In this document: positions 18,547 through 30,200 of the stretch, piece after piece
How the letters are laid out: each line of letters starts with the position of its first letter
Position numbering within the stretch: position 1 is the stretch's first letter
Source: Morganella morganii
GTDB taxonomy: Bacteria > Pseudomonadota > Gammaproteobacteria > Enterobacterales > Enterobacteriaceae
Assembly: GCF_019243775.1 (NCBI RefSeq)
Contig: NZ_CP069157.1
Span: 372,001-436,000, forward strand
Length of the DNA: 64,000 nucleotides
Direction of reading: 5' to 3'
Made by a program: the position numbers and the translations under genes
Notes under the pieces: generated by a model
What the model was told of the DNA's origin: nothing
The model's database searches: none
The model's input: the letters and a program-made list of their open reading frames with translations, nothing else

Positions 18547-20289
18547 ATGCTGAAACACACATCTATTCTTACCCAAATCACCGGTTTTATGGTGCTGCTT
18601 ACCGTCTTTGCGGTGATTGGCATGGGGCTGACCAATCAGATCACGGAAAGTGTGCAGGGCAATGCGCACGCGATTAATAAATCCGGCACATTGCGGATGC
18701 AGAGTTACCGTTTCCTGTCTGAAATCCCCCTGACCGCACATTCACAGCAGTATCTTGATGATTTCGAATCCGATTTAACCCTGCTTGCCGGAATGAAAGC
18801 AGTCAGTCCGGCCAAAATACAGCAGCAGTTTCTCTCTGTGGAACAGACCTGGCGGCAAAAGCTGCGTCCGGCACTGGAAGCGGCAAAACAGCCGGAAGAG
18901 GCCCGAGCGCTGGTGGCCGCGTTTGTCAGTCAGATTGACAGCCTGGTGTCGGCTATCGATCACCAGACTGAATCCACCATCCGGCTGGTGGCGGCCATTC
19001 AGCTGGTCTTTATCGCGCTGATGATTTTACTGCTGCTGTTATCGGCGCGGCATTTCCGCCGCCGGATCCTCCATCCGTGGCAGCGGCTGCTGGCGCAGGC
19101 AGATGCGATGGGGCAGGGGAATTTTCAGCCGCGCTTTGCGGATTATGACCACCGCGATGAAATCACCATGATCGGCAATACCCTCAACCGTACGGCAGAG
19201 GAACTGTCTGCGCTCTACGGGGAGCTGGAATCTCGGGTGGCGGTCAAAACACAGGATTTACAGGAAAAAAACCAGATGCTGGCCTTCTTATATAAGAGCG
19301 GGCAGCGGCTGAATAACACCAATGACCTGACCACTCAGCTGACGGATATTCTGCGTGATCTGCATCAAATCATGCCGGAAGGCGCACTGTGCCTGCGGAT
19401 TTTTGAGGATAATAACGCCACCCGTTTTACAGAAATCGGTGACTGCGGCTGCGTGCCGTCACAGACACAGGAACAGCTGACCTGGAATCTGAGCGGGCCG
19501 ATTAACCGTTACGGGGTATTGACGCTTCTGTTACCGGCCGGACAGCAGCTGAACAGTGAGCAGCAGAATATGATGCAGATGCTGAGCAAACAAATTATTT
19601 CAGCCTTTGCACTGGCTTATCAGCATGAGCAGCAGCAACAGCTGATTCTGATGGATGAGCGCTCAGTGATTGCCCGCGAACTTCACGATTCTATCGCGCA
19701 GTCGTTATCCTGTCTGAAAATTCAGATAAGCTATCTACAGATGCATTCCGCGCAGATCCCGGAAAATTGTCAGACACTGCTGATCGAAATGCGCCAGGAA
19801 GTAAACGGTGCTTATCATCAGCTGCGTGAGCTTCTGACCACTTTCCGCCTGAAACTGACTGAGCCCGGGCTGCTTGCCGCGCTACAGAGCACGCTGGAGG
19901 AGTTTGAGCAGCGGATGGGTTACCGCATCGGTTTTGATTTTCAGCTCTCCGGGCGCCAGGTCTCCGCGCACCAGACCATTCATGTGGTGCAGATTGTCCG
20001 CGAGGCGCTGAGCAACATCCTCCAGCATGCCAATGCGTCGAGGGCGCAGGTAATATGCCGGTCAGAAGACCAGATGATTTATATCAGCGTGGAAGATAAC
20101 GGGGAAGGGATCCCGGAACATCCGGAAAAAAATAACCATTACGGGTTATCCATCATGCGGGAACGGGCAGCCACACTGCACGGAACCTGCCGGATAACCA
20201 CACGGGAACAGGGCGGCACTCAGGTGCTGATAAGCTTTCCCGCCAATACAACTATAAGAATAAATGAAGACGATTCAGGAGCAAGGTAA
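18547..20289 (+). CDS. narX: Nitrate/nitrite sensor histidine kinase
   Basis: 580 residues: N-terminal membrane helix, a periplasmic sensor with the P-box-like NKSGTLRMQSYRFL, a second helix near 155-175, HAMP, a cysteine-containing central module (GDCGCVP) and a HisKA_3/HATPase kinase. The phospho-acceptor motif reads ARELHDSIAQSLSCLKIQ, and DNGEGIP is the G-box. It senses nitrate/nitrite outside the inner membrane and phosphorylates NarL. It is divergent from narK and only 3 bases upstream of narL. Confidence 0.94.
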   Translation: MLKHTSILTQITGFMVLLTVFAVIGMGLTNQITESVQGNAHAINKSGTLRMQSYRFLSEIPLTAHSQQYLDDFESDLTLLAGMKAVSPAKIQQQFLSVEQTWRQKLRPALEAAKQPEEARALVAAFVSQIDSLVSAIDHQTESTIRLVAAIQLVFIALMILLLLLSARHFRRRILHPWQRLLAQADAMGQGNFQPRFADYDHRDEITMIGNTLNRTAEELSALYGELESRVAVKTQDLQEKNQMLAFLYKSGQRLNNTNDLTTQLTDILRDLHQIMPEGALCLRIFEDNNATRFTEIGDCGCVPSQTQEQLTWNLSGPINRYGVLTLLLPAGQQLNSEQQNMMQMLSKQIISAFALAYQHEQQQQLILMDERSVIARELHDSIAQSLSCLKIQISYLQMHSAQIPENCQTLLIEMRQEVNGAYHQLRELLTTFRLKLTEPGLLAALQSTLEEFEQRMGYRIGFDFQLSGRQVSAHQTIHVVQIVREALSNILQHANASRAQVICRSEDQMIYISVEDNGEGIPEHPEKNNHYGLSIMRERAATLHGTCRITTREQGGTQVLISFPANTTIRINEDDSGAR

Positions 20290-20292
20290 ACA

Positions 20293-20994
20293 ATGACGAA
20301 CAGAATACTTTCGGCCGGAGAGATTATACTCAGTGATCCGGATGAAGCCGCTGACCCGGCCTCTCCCTCCACGATCCTGCTGATAGACGATCACCCGATG
20401 CTGCGTAACGGCGTCAGGCAATTAATCAGCATGGAGCCGTCACTGACTGTGGCCGGTGAAGCCGGGAATGGCCGCGACGGCATTGCGCTGGCGGAATCAC
20501 TCGATCCGGATCTGATTCTGCTGGATCTGAATATGCCGGAAATGAACGGCTTTGAAACCCTGGATATTCTGCGGCGCAAACCGCTCTCCGGCCGGGTGGT
20601 GGTGTTCAGTGTGTCCAACTACCGGGAAGATCTGATTACGGCACTGCGCCGCGGGGCGGACGGCTATCTGCTCAAGGATATGGAGCCGGAAGAGCTGCTG
20701 GTGGCACTGCGTCAGGCGGCCGCCGGTAAAATGGTGGTCTCCCCGGCACTGACCGAAGTGCTGGCAGGCGCGCTGCGTGAGGTGCGCAGTGATGATGAGC
20801 CGGATATCAACAGCCTTACCCCGCGTGAGCGCGATATACTGAAACTGATTGCTCAGGGGCAGCCGAATAAAATGATCGCCCGTAAACTGGATATCACGGA
20901 AAGCACGGTAAAAGTGCATGTAAAAAACCTGATGAAAAAAATGAAGGTAAAATCACGGGTGGAAGCAGCGGTATGGGTGTTGCAGAACAAATAG
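20293..20994 (+). CDS. narL: Nitrate/nitrite response regulator
   Basis: 233 residues: receiver domain (phospho-Asp in [12 protein letters not shown]) and a C-terminal LuxR-type HTH ([20 protein letters not shown]). The nearly unchanged [20 protein letters not shown] recognition region fits NarL and its TACYYMT sites. Compared with E. coli NarL (about 216 residues) there is an N-terminal extension of some 17 residues before [15 protein letters not shown]; a later start is possible but no better ribosome site is seen. It is in an operon with narX. Confidence 0.94.
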   Translation: MTNRILSAGEIILSDPDEAADPASPSTILLIDDHPMLRNGVRQLISMEPSLTVAGEAGNGRDGIALAESLDPDLILLDLNMPEMNGFETLDILRRKPLSGRVVVFSVSNYREDLITALRRGADGYLLKDMEPEELLVALRQAAAGKMVVSPALTEVLAGALREVRSDDEPDINSLTPRERDILKLIAQGQPNKMIARKLDITESTVKVHVKNLMKKMKVKSRVEAAVWVLQNK

Positions 20995-21035
20995 TACCGG
21001 TATCTATCCGGCCTCTCTGTATAAAGGAACAGATT

Positions 21036-21773
21036 ATGATTATTGCAGCACACCGCGGCTTTGCCGCCCGTGCACCGGAAAACACGATGGCGGCATTCCG
21101 GCAGGCTGCGGAGTTTGGCTGTCTGTGGATTGAAACCGATGTTCAGCTCAGCGCTGACGGCGTGCCGGTGCTGATCCACGATGAAACTGTGAACCGCACC
21201 ACCAACGGCAGCGGGAAAGTGACGGATCTGACCTTACGCGAACTGCGGGCACTGGATGCCGGGTTATGGGCGGGGGAGGTATACCGGGGGGAAAAAATTC
21301 CGCTGCTGACCGACCTGCTGGTGCTGGCGGAAGAATCCGGATTGCATCTGAACCTGGAACTGAAAACCGAGCTGACAGACAGCGACCACGCAATTGCCCG
21401 GTTGTGTGAAGCCACCGCAGCAGTACTTGAAATGCAGAATTTCCCGGCAGAGCGGATTCTGTTTTCCGGCTTTGATACCCGCACACTGCGCCATATGCAC
21501 AAACGGATGCCGCACATCCGGCGCGGACAGCTCTGGGAAAAAATTCCGCCGCAGCCTCTGGCACTGCTTCAGGAGATTGACGCGTTCAGTGTGCATTGCG
21601 ACTGGCTGTTTCTGCGGGAAGAAACGGCGAAATCGCTGAGAAAGGCCGGTTATCAGATCTTTTGCTATACACCGAATTATCCGGAGCTGGTCGCGCATTA
21701 TGCGGACTGGGGAGTGGGAATGCTGATAACGGATAACCCTGCAATATACAGGGACGAAAATCGTTTTTCTTAA
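21036..21773 (+). CDS. ugpQ: Cytoplasmic glycerophosphodiester phosphodiesterase
   Basis: 245 residues of a single GDPD TIM barrel. Catalytic and metal residues are visible in AAHRGFAARAPENT (the HRG motif and E), ETDVQLSADGVPVLIHDE and NLELKTE. UgpQ hydrolyses glycerophosphodiesters to glycerol-3-phosphate and an alcohol. There is no signal peptide, which supports the cytoplasmic UgpQ over the periplasmic GlpQ. ATG 21036 follows AAAGGAAC; the frame opens earlier inside narL. The short gap to narL allows read-through. Confidence 0.88.
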   Translation: MIIAAHRGFAARAPENTMAAFRQAAEFGCLWIETDVQLSADGVPVLIHDETVNRTTNGSGKVTDLTLRELRALDAGLWAGEVYRGEKIPLLTDLLVLAEESGLHLNLELKTELTDSDHAIARLCEATAAVLEMQNFPAERILFSGFDTRTLRHMHKRMPHIRRGQLWEKIPPQPLALLQEIDAFSVHCDWLFLREETAKSLRKAGYQIFCYTPNYPELVAHYADWGVGMLITDNPAIYRDENRFS

Positions 21774-21793
21774 TGCTATATTGCATCAGTATT

Positions 21794-21828
21794 ACACCGG
21801 CCTCTTCCGACAGGCCGGTGTTTTTATT
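21794..21828 (+). terminator. Terminator after ugpQ
   Basis: Ten-bp stem ACACCGGCCT/AGGCCGGTGT with an 8-base loop and a following T-run. It marks the right edge of the nar-ugpQ block. Confidence 0.88.
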
Positions 21829-22459
21829 TTGACTGGCGAAAATACAAGTTATTGGAGTTATATTTAATAAATCATAATAAAATTCTTTTTATTATTATCA
21901 GATGAACAAAAAGAGGATAAAAACTGTAACAAAGTGATACAGGTTTAATCATACAGGGAGTTATCTCAAATATCCTTTTTCTGACACCATCATTACCCAT
22001 CCTGTTTGTTTTTATATAATGAACTGAAATTACATGACTATTTTCCCTGTTATTACTATTTGTGGTTACTCACAGATAGATTTCACCAATTGTTCTTAAG
22101 GCAACGAAAGAGGAATGATTATTTGCATGACTGCTCCGGATTCACTTATTCTTTACCCGATCTGATAGTGATGATTTATCGGTATTATTTTGTTATCAGT
22201 GATTTTATTGCTGCTGAATAACCAGGATTAAACTCACTTAATTTGTATTTGGCTGAATGATATCAACTGAAAATAAAAGGCAGTGGCTGGCTTCTTTTCC
22301 GATAAAGGATGCAGTAATTAACAGGGATCGTTACCTTTCCGGTCTGATTCTCCGGTGGATATAGTGTGTAATAACGGGATTTTTATGTTTATTACTATCG
22401 TTAATTATTCCGGATAAACCTAAAAGGAGTTAAATATCCCGGGTAAATCAGGTTTTGCT
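21829..22459. other. AT-rich intergenic region without a convincing gene
   Basis: About 630 bases, markedly AT-rich. A 71-codon frame at 22006-22221 has no good ribosome site or recognisable composition and is not called. The region probably holds the promoter and silencer targets (such as H-NS) of the regulator that follows and marks the start of the accessory block. Confidence 0.5.
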
Positions 22460-22753
22460 ATGTGTGATAATAATATATCTCTATTGAAAGAAGTTGGTTT
22501 TTTCTTAAAAAGAAGGCGAAAAAGTCAGGGATTAACAGGTTCGGAAGTGGCTGAGAAACTGAATATCAGTCAGCAGCAGATATCCCGCTATGAACGCGGG
22601 CTGTCGGTGCTCAGTCCGGATGTCATGCTCAGGTATTGTGCGGCGCTGGGAATGACGGAGCGTGAGATCAGCGAACTTTTCTCCATTATCAGCACCCATT
22701 ATCAGTCTGTTATTTCCGGACCGGAAGATACAGATGACACTGATAACCCGTAA
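22460..22753 (+). CDS. MrpJ-like XRE regulator, paralogue A
   Basis: 97 residues with a single XRE helix-turn-helix at about 12-65. The recognition helix region reads NISQQQISRYERGLSVLSPD, the SQQQ-[FI]-SRYE signature of the Proteus MrpJ family, which link fimbria/adhesin expression to repression of motility. It lies 190 bases upstream of the lipoprotein and giant adhesin genes on the same strand and is a plausible local regulator. Two more members occur in this window (34346 and 46580). Confidence 0.82.
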   Translation: MCDNNISLLKEVGFFLKRRRKSQGLTGSEVAEKLNISQQQISRYERGLSVLSPDVMLRYCAALGMTEREISELFSIISTHYQSVISGPEDTDDTDNP

Positions 22754-22940
22754 TGCTGACTATCCAACTGTTATGACTCTCCCTTTACGCGTGTATTTAA
22801 TATCACCAACCTTTTTCTGTCTGATGACATCTGAATGCTGTTAATAATATGTTGCATTAACTTCATATCATCAGCAGGCAGGTGTTTTTATTAAACCTGT
22901 AATTTCTCTCTGTAAGAGTTAATTTTATAAATAGGAATGA

Positions 22941-23420
22941 ATGAAAATGATGATTAACAAAAAAGCACTCGTTGTAGCCGGGCTTTCACTGGTTATTTCT
23001 GCCTGCTCAACATCACCGGTAAAGAAAAACACGGCAGCAGTTAAAAACCCGCCGGTAAAACAGCAAACCCGTTCCGCGACACCTAATGTGACCGGTAATA
23101 ACGCGGCACAGGCGTATGTGGGAAGTAAACAAATTGCATCTCAGGGGATTGTTATTGCATCCACCAATAACGCCTGTGTGGACGGATTTAATTTTCTTAA
23201 AGGCGTAAATCAGGCTGAATTTAATGATTTCTCATCAAGCTACGGACGTATTAATCAGAACTATACCTTCTTAAACGTCAATAAAGAGATTATGGATAAA
23301 GACTCCCGTGAAGTGTTATCCATGACACTGAATAAAAAACTGGACACCTTATGTACCAAAGTTCAGTACGCAGGTTTCATTGGTGTGAAGGATAAAATAA
23401 AAGCACTTTCTGATATTTAA
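22941..23420 (+). CDS. Lipoprotein, paralogue 1 of a flanking pair
   Basis: 159 residues. The signal peptide ends in the lipobox ISAC with Ser at +2, fitting an outer-membrane lipoprotein. A Lys/Pro/Ala-rich linker follows, then a domain starting NACVDGFNFLKGV and containing KEIMDKDSREVLSMTLNKK and a second Cys (LDTLCTKVQ), so a disulfide is possible. It clearly resembles the 133-residue lipoprotein at 36628-37029 in size, cysteine placement and the EIMD/SIMD motif. No known family was recognised. It ends 40 bases before the adhesin start, so it may assist adhesin export or surface display. Confidence 0.78.
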   Translation: MKMMINKKALVVAGLSLVISACSTSPVKKNTAAVKNPPVKQQTRSATPNVTGNNAAQAYVGSKQIASQGIVIASTNNACVDGFNFLKGVNQAEFNDFSSSYGRINQNYTFLNVNKEIMDKDSREVLSMTLNKKLDTLCTKVQYAGFIGVKDKIKALSDI

Positions 23421-23460
23421 TTTTTTTTTGGATTTTTAATCTTATTTCGGGGATGTATTC

Positions 23461-24270
23461 ATGCCTGTGACTTCGTATTACTCAAAAACAAAGAGGGTAA
23501 CAGCCTATCTGTTACTCTTTTTGCAGTTATTTTTTCCGGTGTCGACGGCAACATTATCTGTTGCCTACGCGGCAGAACATGACAATGAATTAATCATGTC
23601 AGAAACATTTGACGGACTTAATGCATTGATGGATACATCTCCGAGTCCGGCTCCGCCTCCGAAACCACAGGGCGGAAAAACCGCTTCCGGCAGCACTCTG
23701 AGCGGTGAGGGATTTACCGTTGAGATGCCGTCCGGCAGTGAATACGGCGTGATGCCGGCTGGTTCGGACAGTGGCTTTATCTCCGGACAGAACGGCATGC
23801 CGTTCCCGATGAGTGTCAGCACGCTGCCTGACCCGGCGAACCCGGCACCGCGCGATAATACCGTGCGGACCGATGATATCTTCAGTGCCTTGCCGACCCT
23901 CGGTCTGCCGGATATTTCTCCGGAAGATGAAGCGGCACAGAATGAAGCCCGTCTGGCGGGTAACGCCTCACAGGCCGGGCAGATCCTCTCCAGTGAGGAT
24001 GCGGTGGATGCATCTCTCGGCTATGTGCGCGGTATCGGTGAAAACCTGCTTAACCAGCAGGTGAATGACTGGCTGAACCAGGTGGGCCACGCCCGTATTC
24101 AGTTCGGCAGCAATAAAACCGGTGATGCGGATGTACTGGTCCCGTTAGTTGATAATCCGAACAGCCTGTTCTTCTCACAGATCGGGCTTCGCGCTAATGA
24201 AGAACGTACCACCACCAACCTCGGTCTGGGCTATCGTCAGTATGAAGACGGCTGGATGTGGGGGGGTTAA
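23461..24270 (+). CDS. Inverse autotransporter (intimin/invasin family), N-terminal part before the frameshift
   Basis: 269 codons ending prematurely at TAA 24268-24270. It has a long hydrophobic signal (LLLFLQLFFPVSTATLSVA), a Pro/Ser-rich stretch, and then the pre-barrel and first barrel strands: IFSALPTLGLPD, VNDWLNQVGHARIQFGS and IGLRANEERTTTNLGLGYR. These match the start of intimin/invasin beta-barrels that insert via BAM and export their own C-terminus. The frame breaks at a run of seven G (24260-24266). With six G it reads straight into the frame below as DGWMWGVNSFYDYDITG. As written only this truncated product is made. The start has CGGGGA upstream. Confidence 0.88.
   Translation: MPVTSYYSKTKRVTAYLLLFLQLFFPVSTATLSVAYAAEHDNELIMSETFDGLNALMDTSPSPAPPPKPQGGKTASGSTLSGEGFTVEMPSGSEYGVMPAGSDSGFISGQNGMPFPMSVSTLPDPANPAPRDNTVRTDDIFSALPTLGLPDISPEDEAAQNEARLAGNASQAGQILSSEDAVDASLGYVRGIGENLLNQQVNDWLNQVGHARIQFGSNKTGDADVLVPLVDNPNSLFFSQIGLRANEERTTTNLGLGYRQYEDGWMWGG
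24260..24266 (+). repeat. Seven-G homopolymer tract that breaks the adhesin frame
   Basis: The tract lies inside the barrel-coding region. Seven G place a TAA two codons later; six G (or nine) restore a single frame of about 3,257 residues. This is the classic layout of slipped-strand phase variation, but a sequencing error in a homopolymer would look the same. Confidence 0.85.
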
Positions 24271-27200
24271 CAGCTTTTATGACTACGATATCACCGGCAG
24301 TAACTCGCGGGTCGGTGTCGGCGGTGAGTTATGGGCCAATTACCTGAAGTTTGCGGCTAACGGCTACTTCAGGGTAACAGACTGGCACCAGTCAAAACTG
24401 CACGAAATGCGCGATTACGATGAACGCCCGGCTAACGGGTTTGATATCCGTGCGGAGGGCTATCTGCCTGATTATCCGCAGTTAGGCGCATTTGCAAAAT
24501 ATGAACAGTACTTCGGTGACGGCGTCAGCCTGGCCAGTACCACCTCTTCCGGTGAACTGAAAAGTAACCCGTCGGTCTCCACCATCGGGCTCAGTTACAC
24601 CCCGTTCCCGCTGATCACGTTCAAAGGTCAGACATCCCGTGGTGATTCCAACGACAGCCAGATTGGAATGGAACTTTCCTACCGTTTCGGCGTGCCGCTG
24701 TCACAGCAGCTGGATACCGACAATGTTGATCTGATGCGTAACCTGGCGGGTAACCGTTACGACTTCGTCGACAGAAACTACAACATTGTGATGCAGTACC
24801 GTAAGCAGGAACTGCTGCGGATTGCCCTGCCGCCGACACTCAACGGTGAAGCGGCACAGACACTGCCGGTGACGGTCAGTGTGCTGAAAGCCAAATACGG
24901 TCTGAAATCTCTGCGCTGGTCAGCGCCTGAACTGCTGGCAAACGGCGGTGAAATCAAACAGACCGGGCTGACCACGGCAGATATTACGCTGCCGGAATAT
25001 ATTTTTATGGATCGTAACGGCGGGCCGCAGGGCTACCGTGTGACCGCTGTCGGTGAAGATAACGAGGGTAACCCGTCCAACACCGCAGAAATGTGGGTGA
25101 ATGTTATTCCGTCAGTGGAAACCATCACCAAACTGACCGTCACGCCGAACCAATCCTTAATCGCCAACAACAGTGACCAGTTTACCGCTGTGGCGCTGTT
25201 ACAGAATGACAAGGGCGAAGTGCTGCCGAATAAAGCAGTGACTTTCAGCGTTTCCGGTCTGAAAAATCCGGAAGGCGTGACCATTTATGATGCGGACGGC
25301 AACAGCGGCCAGACACTGACCGTGATCTCCGGGCCGGACGGCACGGCAACCGTGAAAATTATCAGTAAATCCGCCGGTAAAGGATTGCTGAAAGCCAAAA
25401 TGCGTAACGGTAACAGCCGTACCGAAGCAATCACCTATATTGCTGATATCAATACAGCAAAAATTAAAACCCTTGAATTAACCAATAACAAAGCAGTGGC
25501 TGACGGCCAGGCGAAAAACATCGCTGTGGCAACGGTGACTGACCAGTTCGATAACCTGGTGGAAAACTTCCCGTTAACGTCCAGAGCGGATAACGGTGCG
25601 ACAGTCGCGGATCCGAACCAGCAGACTGACAGCAACGGCCAGGTCACTATCCGGTTCAGCAGTGAAACGGCCGGGGATTCCAAACTGGTGGTTGAGGGAA
25701 CGGGCACGTCGAAGAGTGTGACAGCACAGTTTATCGCGGATATCAGTACCGCGAAGATTCAGAGTGTTGTGGTAACTCAGGATAATTCGGCGGCGGATGG
25801 TAAAGCGAAGAACAGTGTTCTGGTAACCGTCACTGATAACCGCAACAACCCGATCGCCGGTGCACCGGTGACAATCAAAGTACCGGGAACTGCCGGTTAT
25901 CTGACTCAGCCTGCCGGTGGTCTGACAGACAGTAATGGTCAGTTGCGGGTGAATATCACCAATACCAAAGCGGGTCAGGATAACTATACCTTCAGTATCA
26001 ATGACAGCCGTGAAACTGCGGTTCTGACCTTTGTTCCGGATCTGTCCACCGCAACCATCACGTCCCTGATCAGTGACAAGAAAGCCATTATTGCTGACGG
26101 TACTGAGCAGGCGATGCTGACCGTGACGGTGAAAGATGCCTTTAATAACGTGATCCCGGGTAATACCGTTAACCTGACAACCACACTCGGCCAGCTTAGT
26201 GATCAGAATGTCGTTACCGGCAGCAACGGTGAGGCAACCTTTACACTGACCGGTACCCGTGTGGGTGATGCGACTGTCCGTGCGATCAACGCCACAGACG
26301 CAGCCGGTAAAACCACCGTTGTCCGTATCACACCTGATAACAGCTCGATGGCTGTCCGCAGTGTGCTGTTAAACGGTGATCAGACAACCAAAGTTGCCAA
26401 CGGTACAGATAACTTCACCTATACCGTCCTGGTTCAGGATAACAATGGTAACCCGATCCAGGGTGTCCCGGTTACTGCATCCGCAGATAATCCGGCAGCA
26501 GTTGTACTGGTAACAGGCACTACCAATGCGGAAGGTAAAATCACCATTACCTTAGCCGGTACCAATAAAGCGATGGACAATGTTCTTGTCAGCGCGGCGC
26601 TGGACGGCGGGGTAAGTGTGGATGCGGATAAGAGTGTTAACTTTATCTATAACATCGACACCGCGAAGGTCAGTAAAGTCACGCTGAACGGCGATGTCAC
26701 TCAGAAAGTGGCTGATGGTCTCAGCAGCTTTACCTATACCGCGCAGCTGGTGGATAGTAATGGTAACCCGATCCGTCAGGCAGATCTGGATGTGAAGTGG
26801 ACGCAGAACAAAGGCAGCGATGTGGTGCTGTCGGCGGAAACCAGCAAAACCAACGCAGACGGTGTGGCGACTATCACTCTGATCTCCACCACCAAAGTGG
26901 CGGATAACATCCGTGTCAGTGCGCAGTATGCCGGTACGCCGGTTATTCAGGCGGATAAAGCCGTCAGCTTTATTTATAACGTTGCCTCAGCCAGAGTCAG
27001 CAAGGTGGAACTGAACGGCAGTGTGACTGAAAAAGTCGCCGATGGCCTCAGCAGCTTTACCTACACGGCACAACTGGTGGATGAGAACAACAACCCGATC
27101 CGTCAGGCGGATCTGGATGTGAAATGGACGCAGGACAAAGGCAGTGATGTGGTGCTGTCAGCCGCAACCAGTAAAACGGATGCGGACGGTAAAGCCGTGA

Positions 27201-30200
27201 TTACTCTGACGTCGACCAAAAAAGCAGCGGAGAATATCCGTGTCAGTGCACAGTACGCAGAAACGGCTGTGGTACCGGCAAACAAAACTGTCAGCTTTAT
27301 CTTCAACATTAATATGGCCAAAGTCGGCACTGTGGAGCTGAATGGCGCTGTCACGGAGAAAGTGGCAGACGGCACCAGCAGCTTTACCTATACCGCACAG
27401 TTGGTGGACAGCAACGGTAACCCTGTCCGCAAAGCAAACCTGGATGTGAAATGGATCCAGGATAAAGGTGCGGCGGTAAAACTGTCCTCCGTTGTCAGTA
27501 AAACTGATGCCGATGGTAAAGCGACTATCACGCTGATTTCGACCACCACGGCGGTGGACGATGTCCGTGTCAGCGCGCAGTACCAGGAAACGGCAGTCGT
27601 GCCGGCGGATAAAACCGTCAGCTTTATCTATAACATTGCCTCAGCCAAAGTCGGTTCCGTGACTCTGGAAGGCGATGTGGTACAGAAAGTGGCGGATGGT
27701 GTCAGCTTCTTTACCTATACCGCGCAACTGGTGGACGGCAACGGGAACCCGGTTCGTCAGGCCGATCTGGTGGTGAACTGGAGCCAGGATAAAGGGACGG
27801 ATGTTGCTCTGTCGGCCACAACCAGTAAAACGGATGCCACCGGTAAAGCAACCATCACTCTGACTTCCACCAAAAAAGCCGTGGATGATGTCCGCGTCAG
27901 TGCGCAGTACGCAAGTACCGCCAAAGTGGATGCGAATAAGCTGATCAGCTTTATCTTTGAACTGACCTCCGCCAAAGTCGGTACAGTTACCCTCAACGGT
28001 GATGTGACGGAAAAAGTTGCTGACGGTGTGAACGCCTTTACCTACACCGCACAACTGGTGGACGGCAACGGTAACCCGATCCGTCAGGCCGGTCTGGATA
28101 TTAAGTGGACGCAGGATAAAGGCAATGATGTGACGTTGTCTGCTGTCAGCAGTAAAACCAACACGGATGGTCAGGCCACAGTCACACTGACGTCGACTAC
28201 AAAAGCGGTGGATGATGTCCGTGTCAGCGGGCAGTACGAAAGTACCGCCAAAGCGGCAGCGGATAAAACGGTCAGCTTTATCTATAACGTTAATCTGGCC
28301 AAAGTCAGCACTGTGACCCTTGACGACGCTGTTATTGAAAAAGTGGCGGATGGTGTGAATACCTTCACTTACACCGCGCAACTGGTGGACGGCAATGGTA
28401 ACCCGGTCCGTCAGGCCGGTCTGGATGTGAAATGGACGCAGGACAAAGGTAATGATGTCGTGCTGTCTTCGGCAACCAGTCAGACCAATGCCGATGGTAA
28501 AGCGACCATCACCCTGAAATCCACCACAAAAGCCGTCGATAACGTCACGGTTAAAGCACAGTACAAAGAAACGGCTGAGGTTGCTGCGGATAAGACGGTC
28601 AGCTTTATCTATGAACTGAGTTCAGCCAAAGTCGGTACCGTGAAACTGGACGGCACTGTCACGCAGAAAATCGCGGATGGCACCAGCTTCTTTACCTATA
28701 CCGCACAGGTTGTGGACGGTAATGGTAACCCGGTCCGTAAAGCGGATCTGGTGGTGAACTGGACGCAGAACAAAGGTAACGATGTTGCTCTGTCGGCCAC
28801 AACCAGTAAAACCCGTGCTGATGGTACAGCCACTATCACGCTGAAATCGACAACCACTGCGGTGGATAATGTCACCGTCAGCGGGCAGTACGAAAGTACA
28901 GCTGCTGTGGCGGCGGACAGAAATGTCAGCTTTACCTATGAACTGACTTCAGCCAAAGTCGGTACCGTGACCCTGGACGGCGATGTGGTGCAGAAAGTGG
29001 CAGATGGCGTCAATGCGTTCACCTACACCGCACAGCTGGTGGACGGTAACGGTAACCCGATCCGTCAGGCAGATCTGGTGGTGAACTGGACGCAGGACAA
29101 AGGCAATGCAGTCGTGCTGTCAGCGACAAGCAGTAAAACGGATGCCACCGGTAAAGCCACTGTCACACTGACATCGACCACAACTGCCGTTGATAACGTT
29201 ACAGTGAGTGCACAGTACGAAGATACCGCGAAAGTGGCAGCGAATAAGGCCGTCAGCTTTATCTTTGAACTGACGTCAGCCAAAGTGGGCACCGTGACCC
29301 TGGAAGGCGATGTGGTACAGAAAGTGGCGGATGGTGTGAATGCCTTCACTTATACCGCACAGCTGGTTGACGGCAACGGTAACCCGGTTCGTCAGGCGGA
29401 TCTGGTGGTGAACTGGACGCAGGACAAAGGTAATGATGTGGCGCTGTCGGCGACAACCAGTAAAACGGATGCCACCGGTAAAGCCACTATCACCCTGACC
29501 TCCACCAAAAAAGCAGTGGATGATGTACTCGTCAGTGCACAGTATGCCGGTACAGCCAAAGTGGATGCCAATAAGCTGGTCAGCTTTATCTATGAGCTGA
29601 GTTCAGCCAAAGTCGGTACCGTGAAGCTGGACGGCGATGTGGTACAGAAAGTGGCGGATGGTGTGAATAACTTCACCTATACCGCGCAACTGGTCGATAC
29701 CAACGGTAACCCGATCCGTCAGGCGGATCTGGTGGTGAAATGGACACAGGATAAGGGCAATGATGTCGTGTTGTCTGCTGAGACCAGTAAAACCAATGCG
29801 GACGGTAAAGCAACCATCACGCTGACCTCGACCACCAAAGCCGTTGATACCATCACCGTGAGTGCGCAGTATGAAAGCACCGCGAAAGTGGCGGCGGATA
29901 AGACGGTCAGCTTTATCTATAACCTGACATCCGCACACGTCAGTACTGTGACGCTGAAAGATGATGTAACAGAGAAAATTGCCGATGGTGTGAATACCTT
30001 TACCTACACTGCACAACTGGTGGATGGCAATGGTAACCCTGTCCGTCAGGCAAATCTGGATGTGAAATGGACGCAGGACAAAGGCAGTGATGTCACGCTG
30101 TCAGCGGCAACCACTAAAACGGATGTCAACGGTCAGGCGACGGTCACCCTGAAATCAACCACCAAAGCGGTGGATACCATCACGGTGAAAGCGCAGTACA

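Noticed and set aside
22006-22221. 71-codon ORF in the AT-rich gap after ugpQ
   Set aside because: No ribosome site, odd composition and no resemblance to known proteins; likely chance.
27641-28381. Long minus-strand ORF (246 codons) and several similar ones opposite the adhesin repeats
   Set aside because: They recur at multiples of the 327-bp repeat period and are shadows of the repetitive coding strand; no ribosome sites or recognisable domains.
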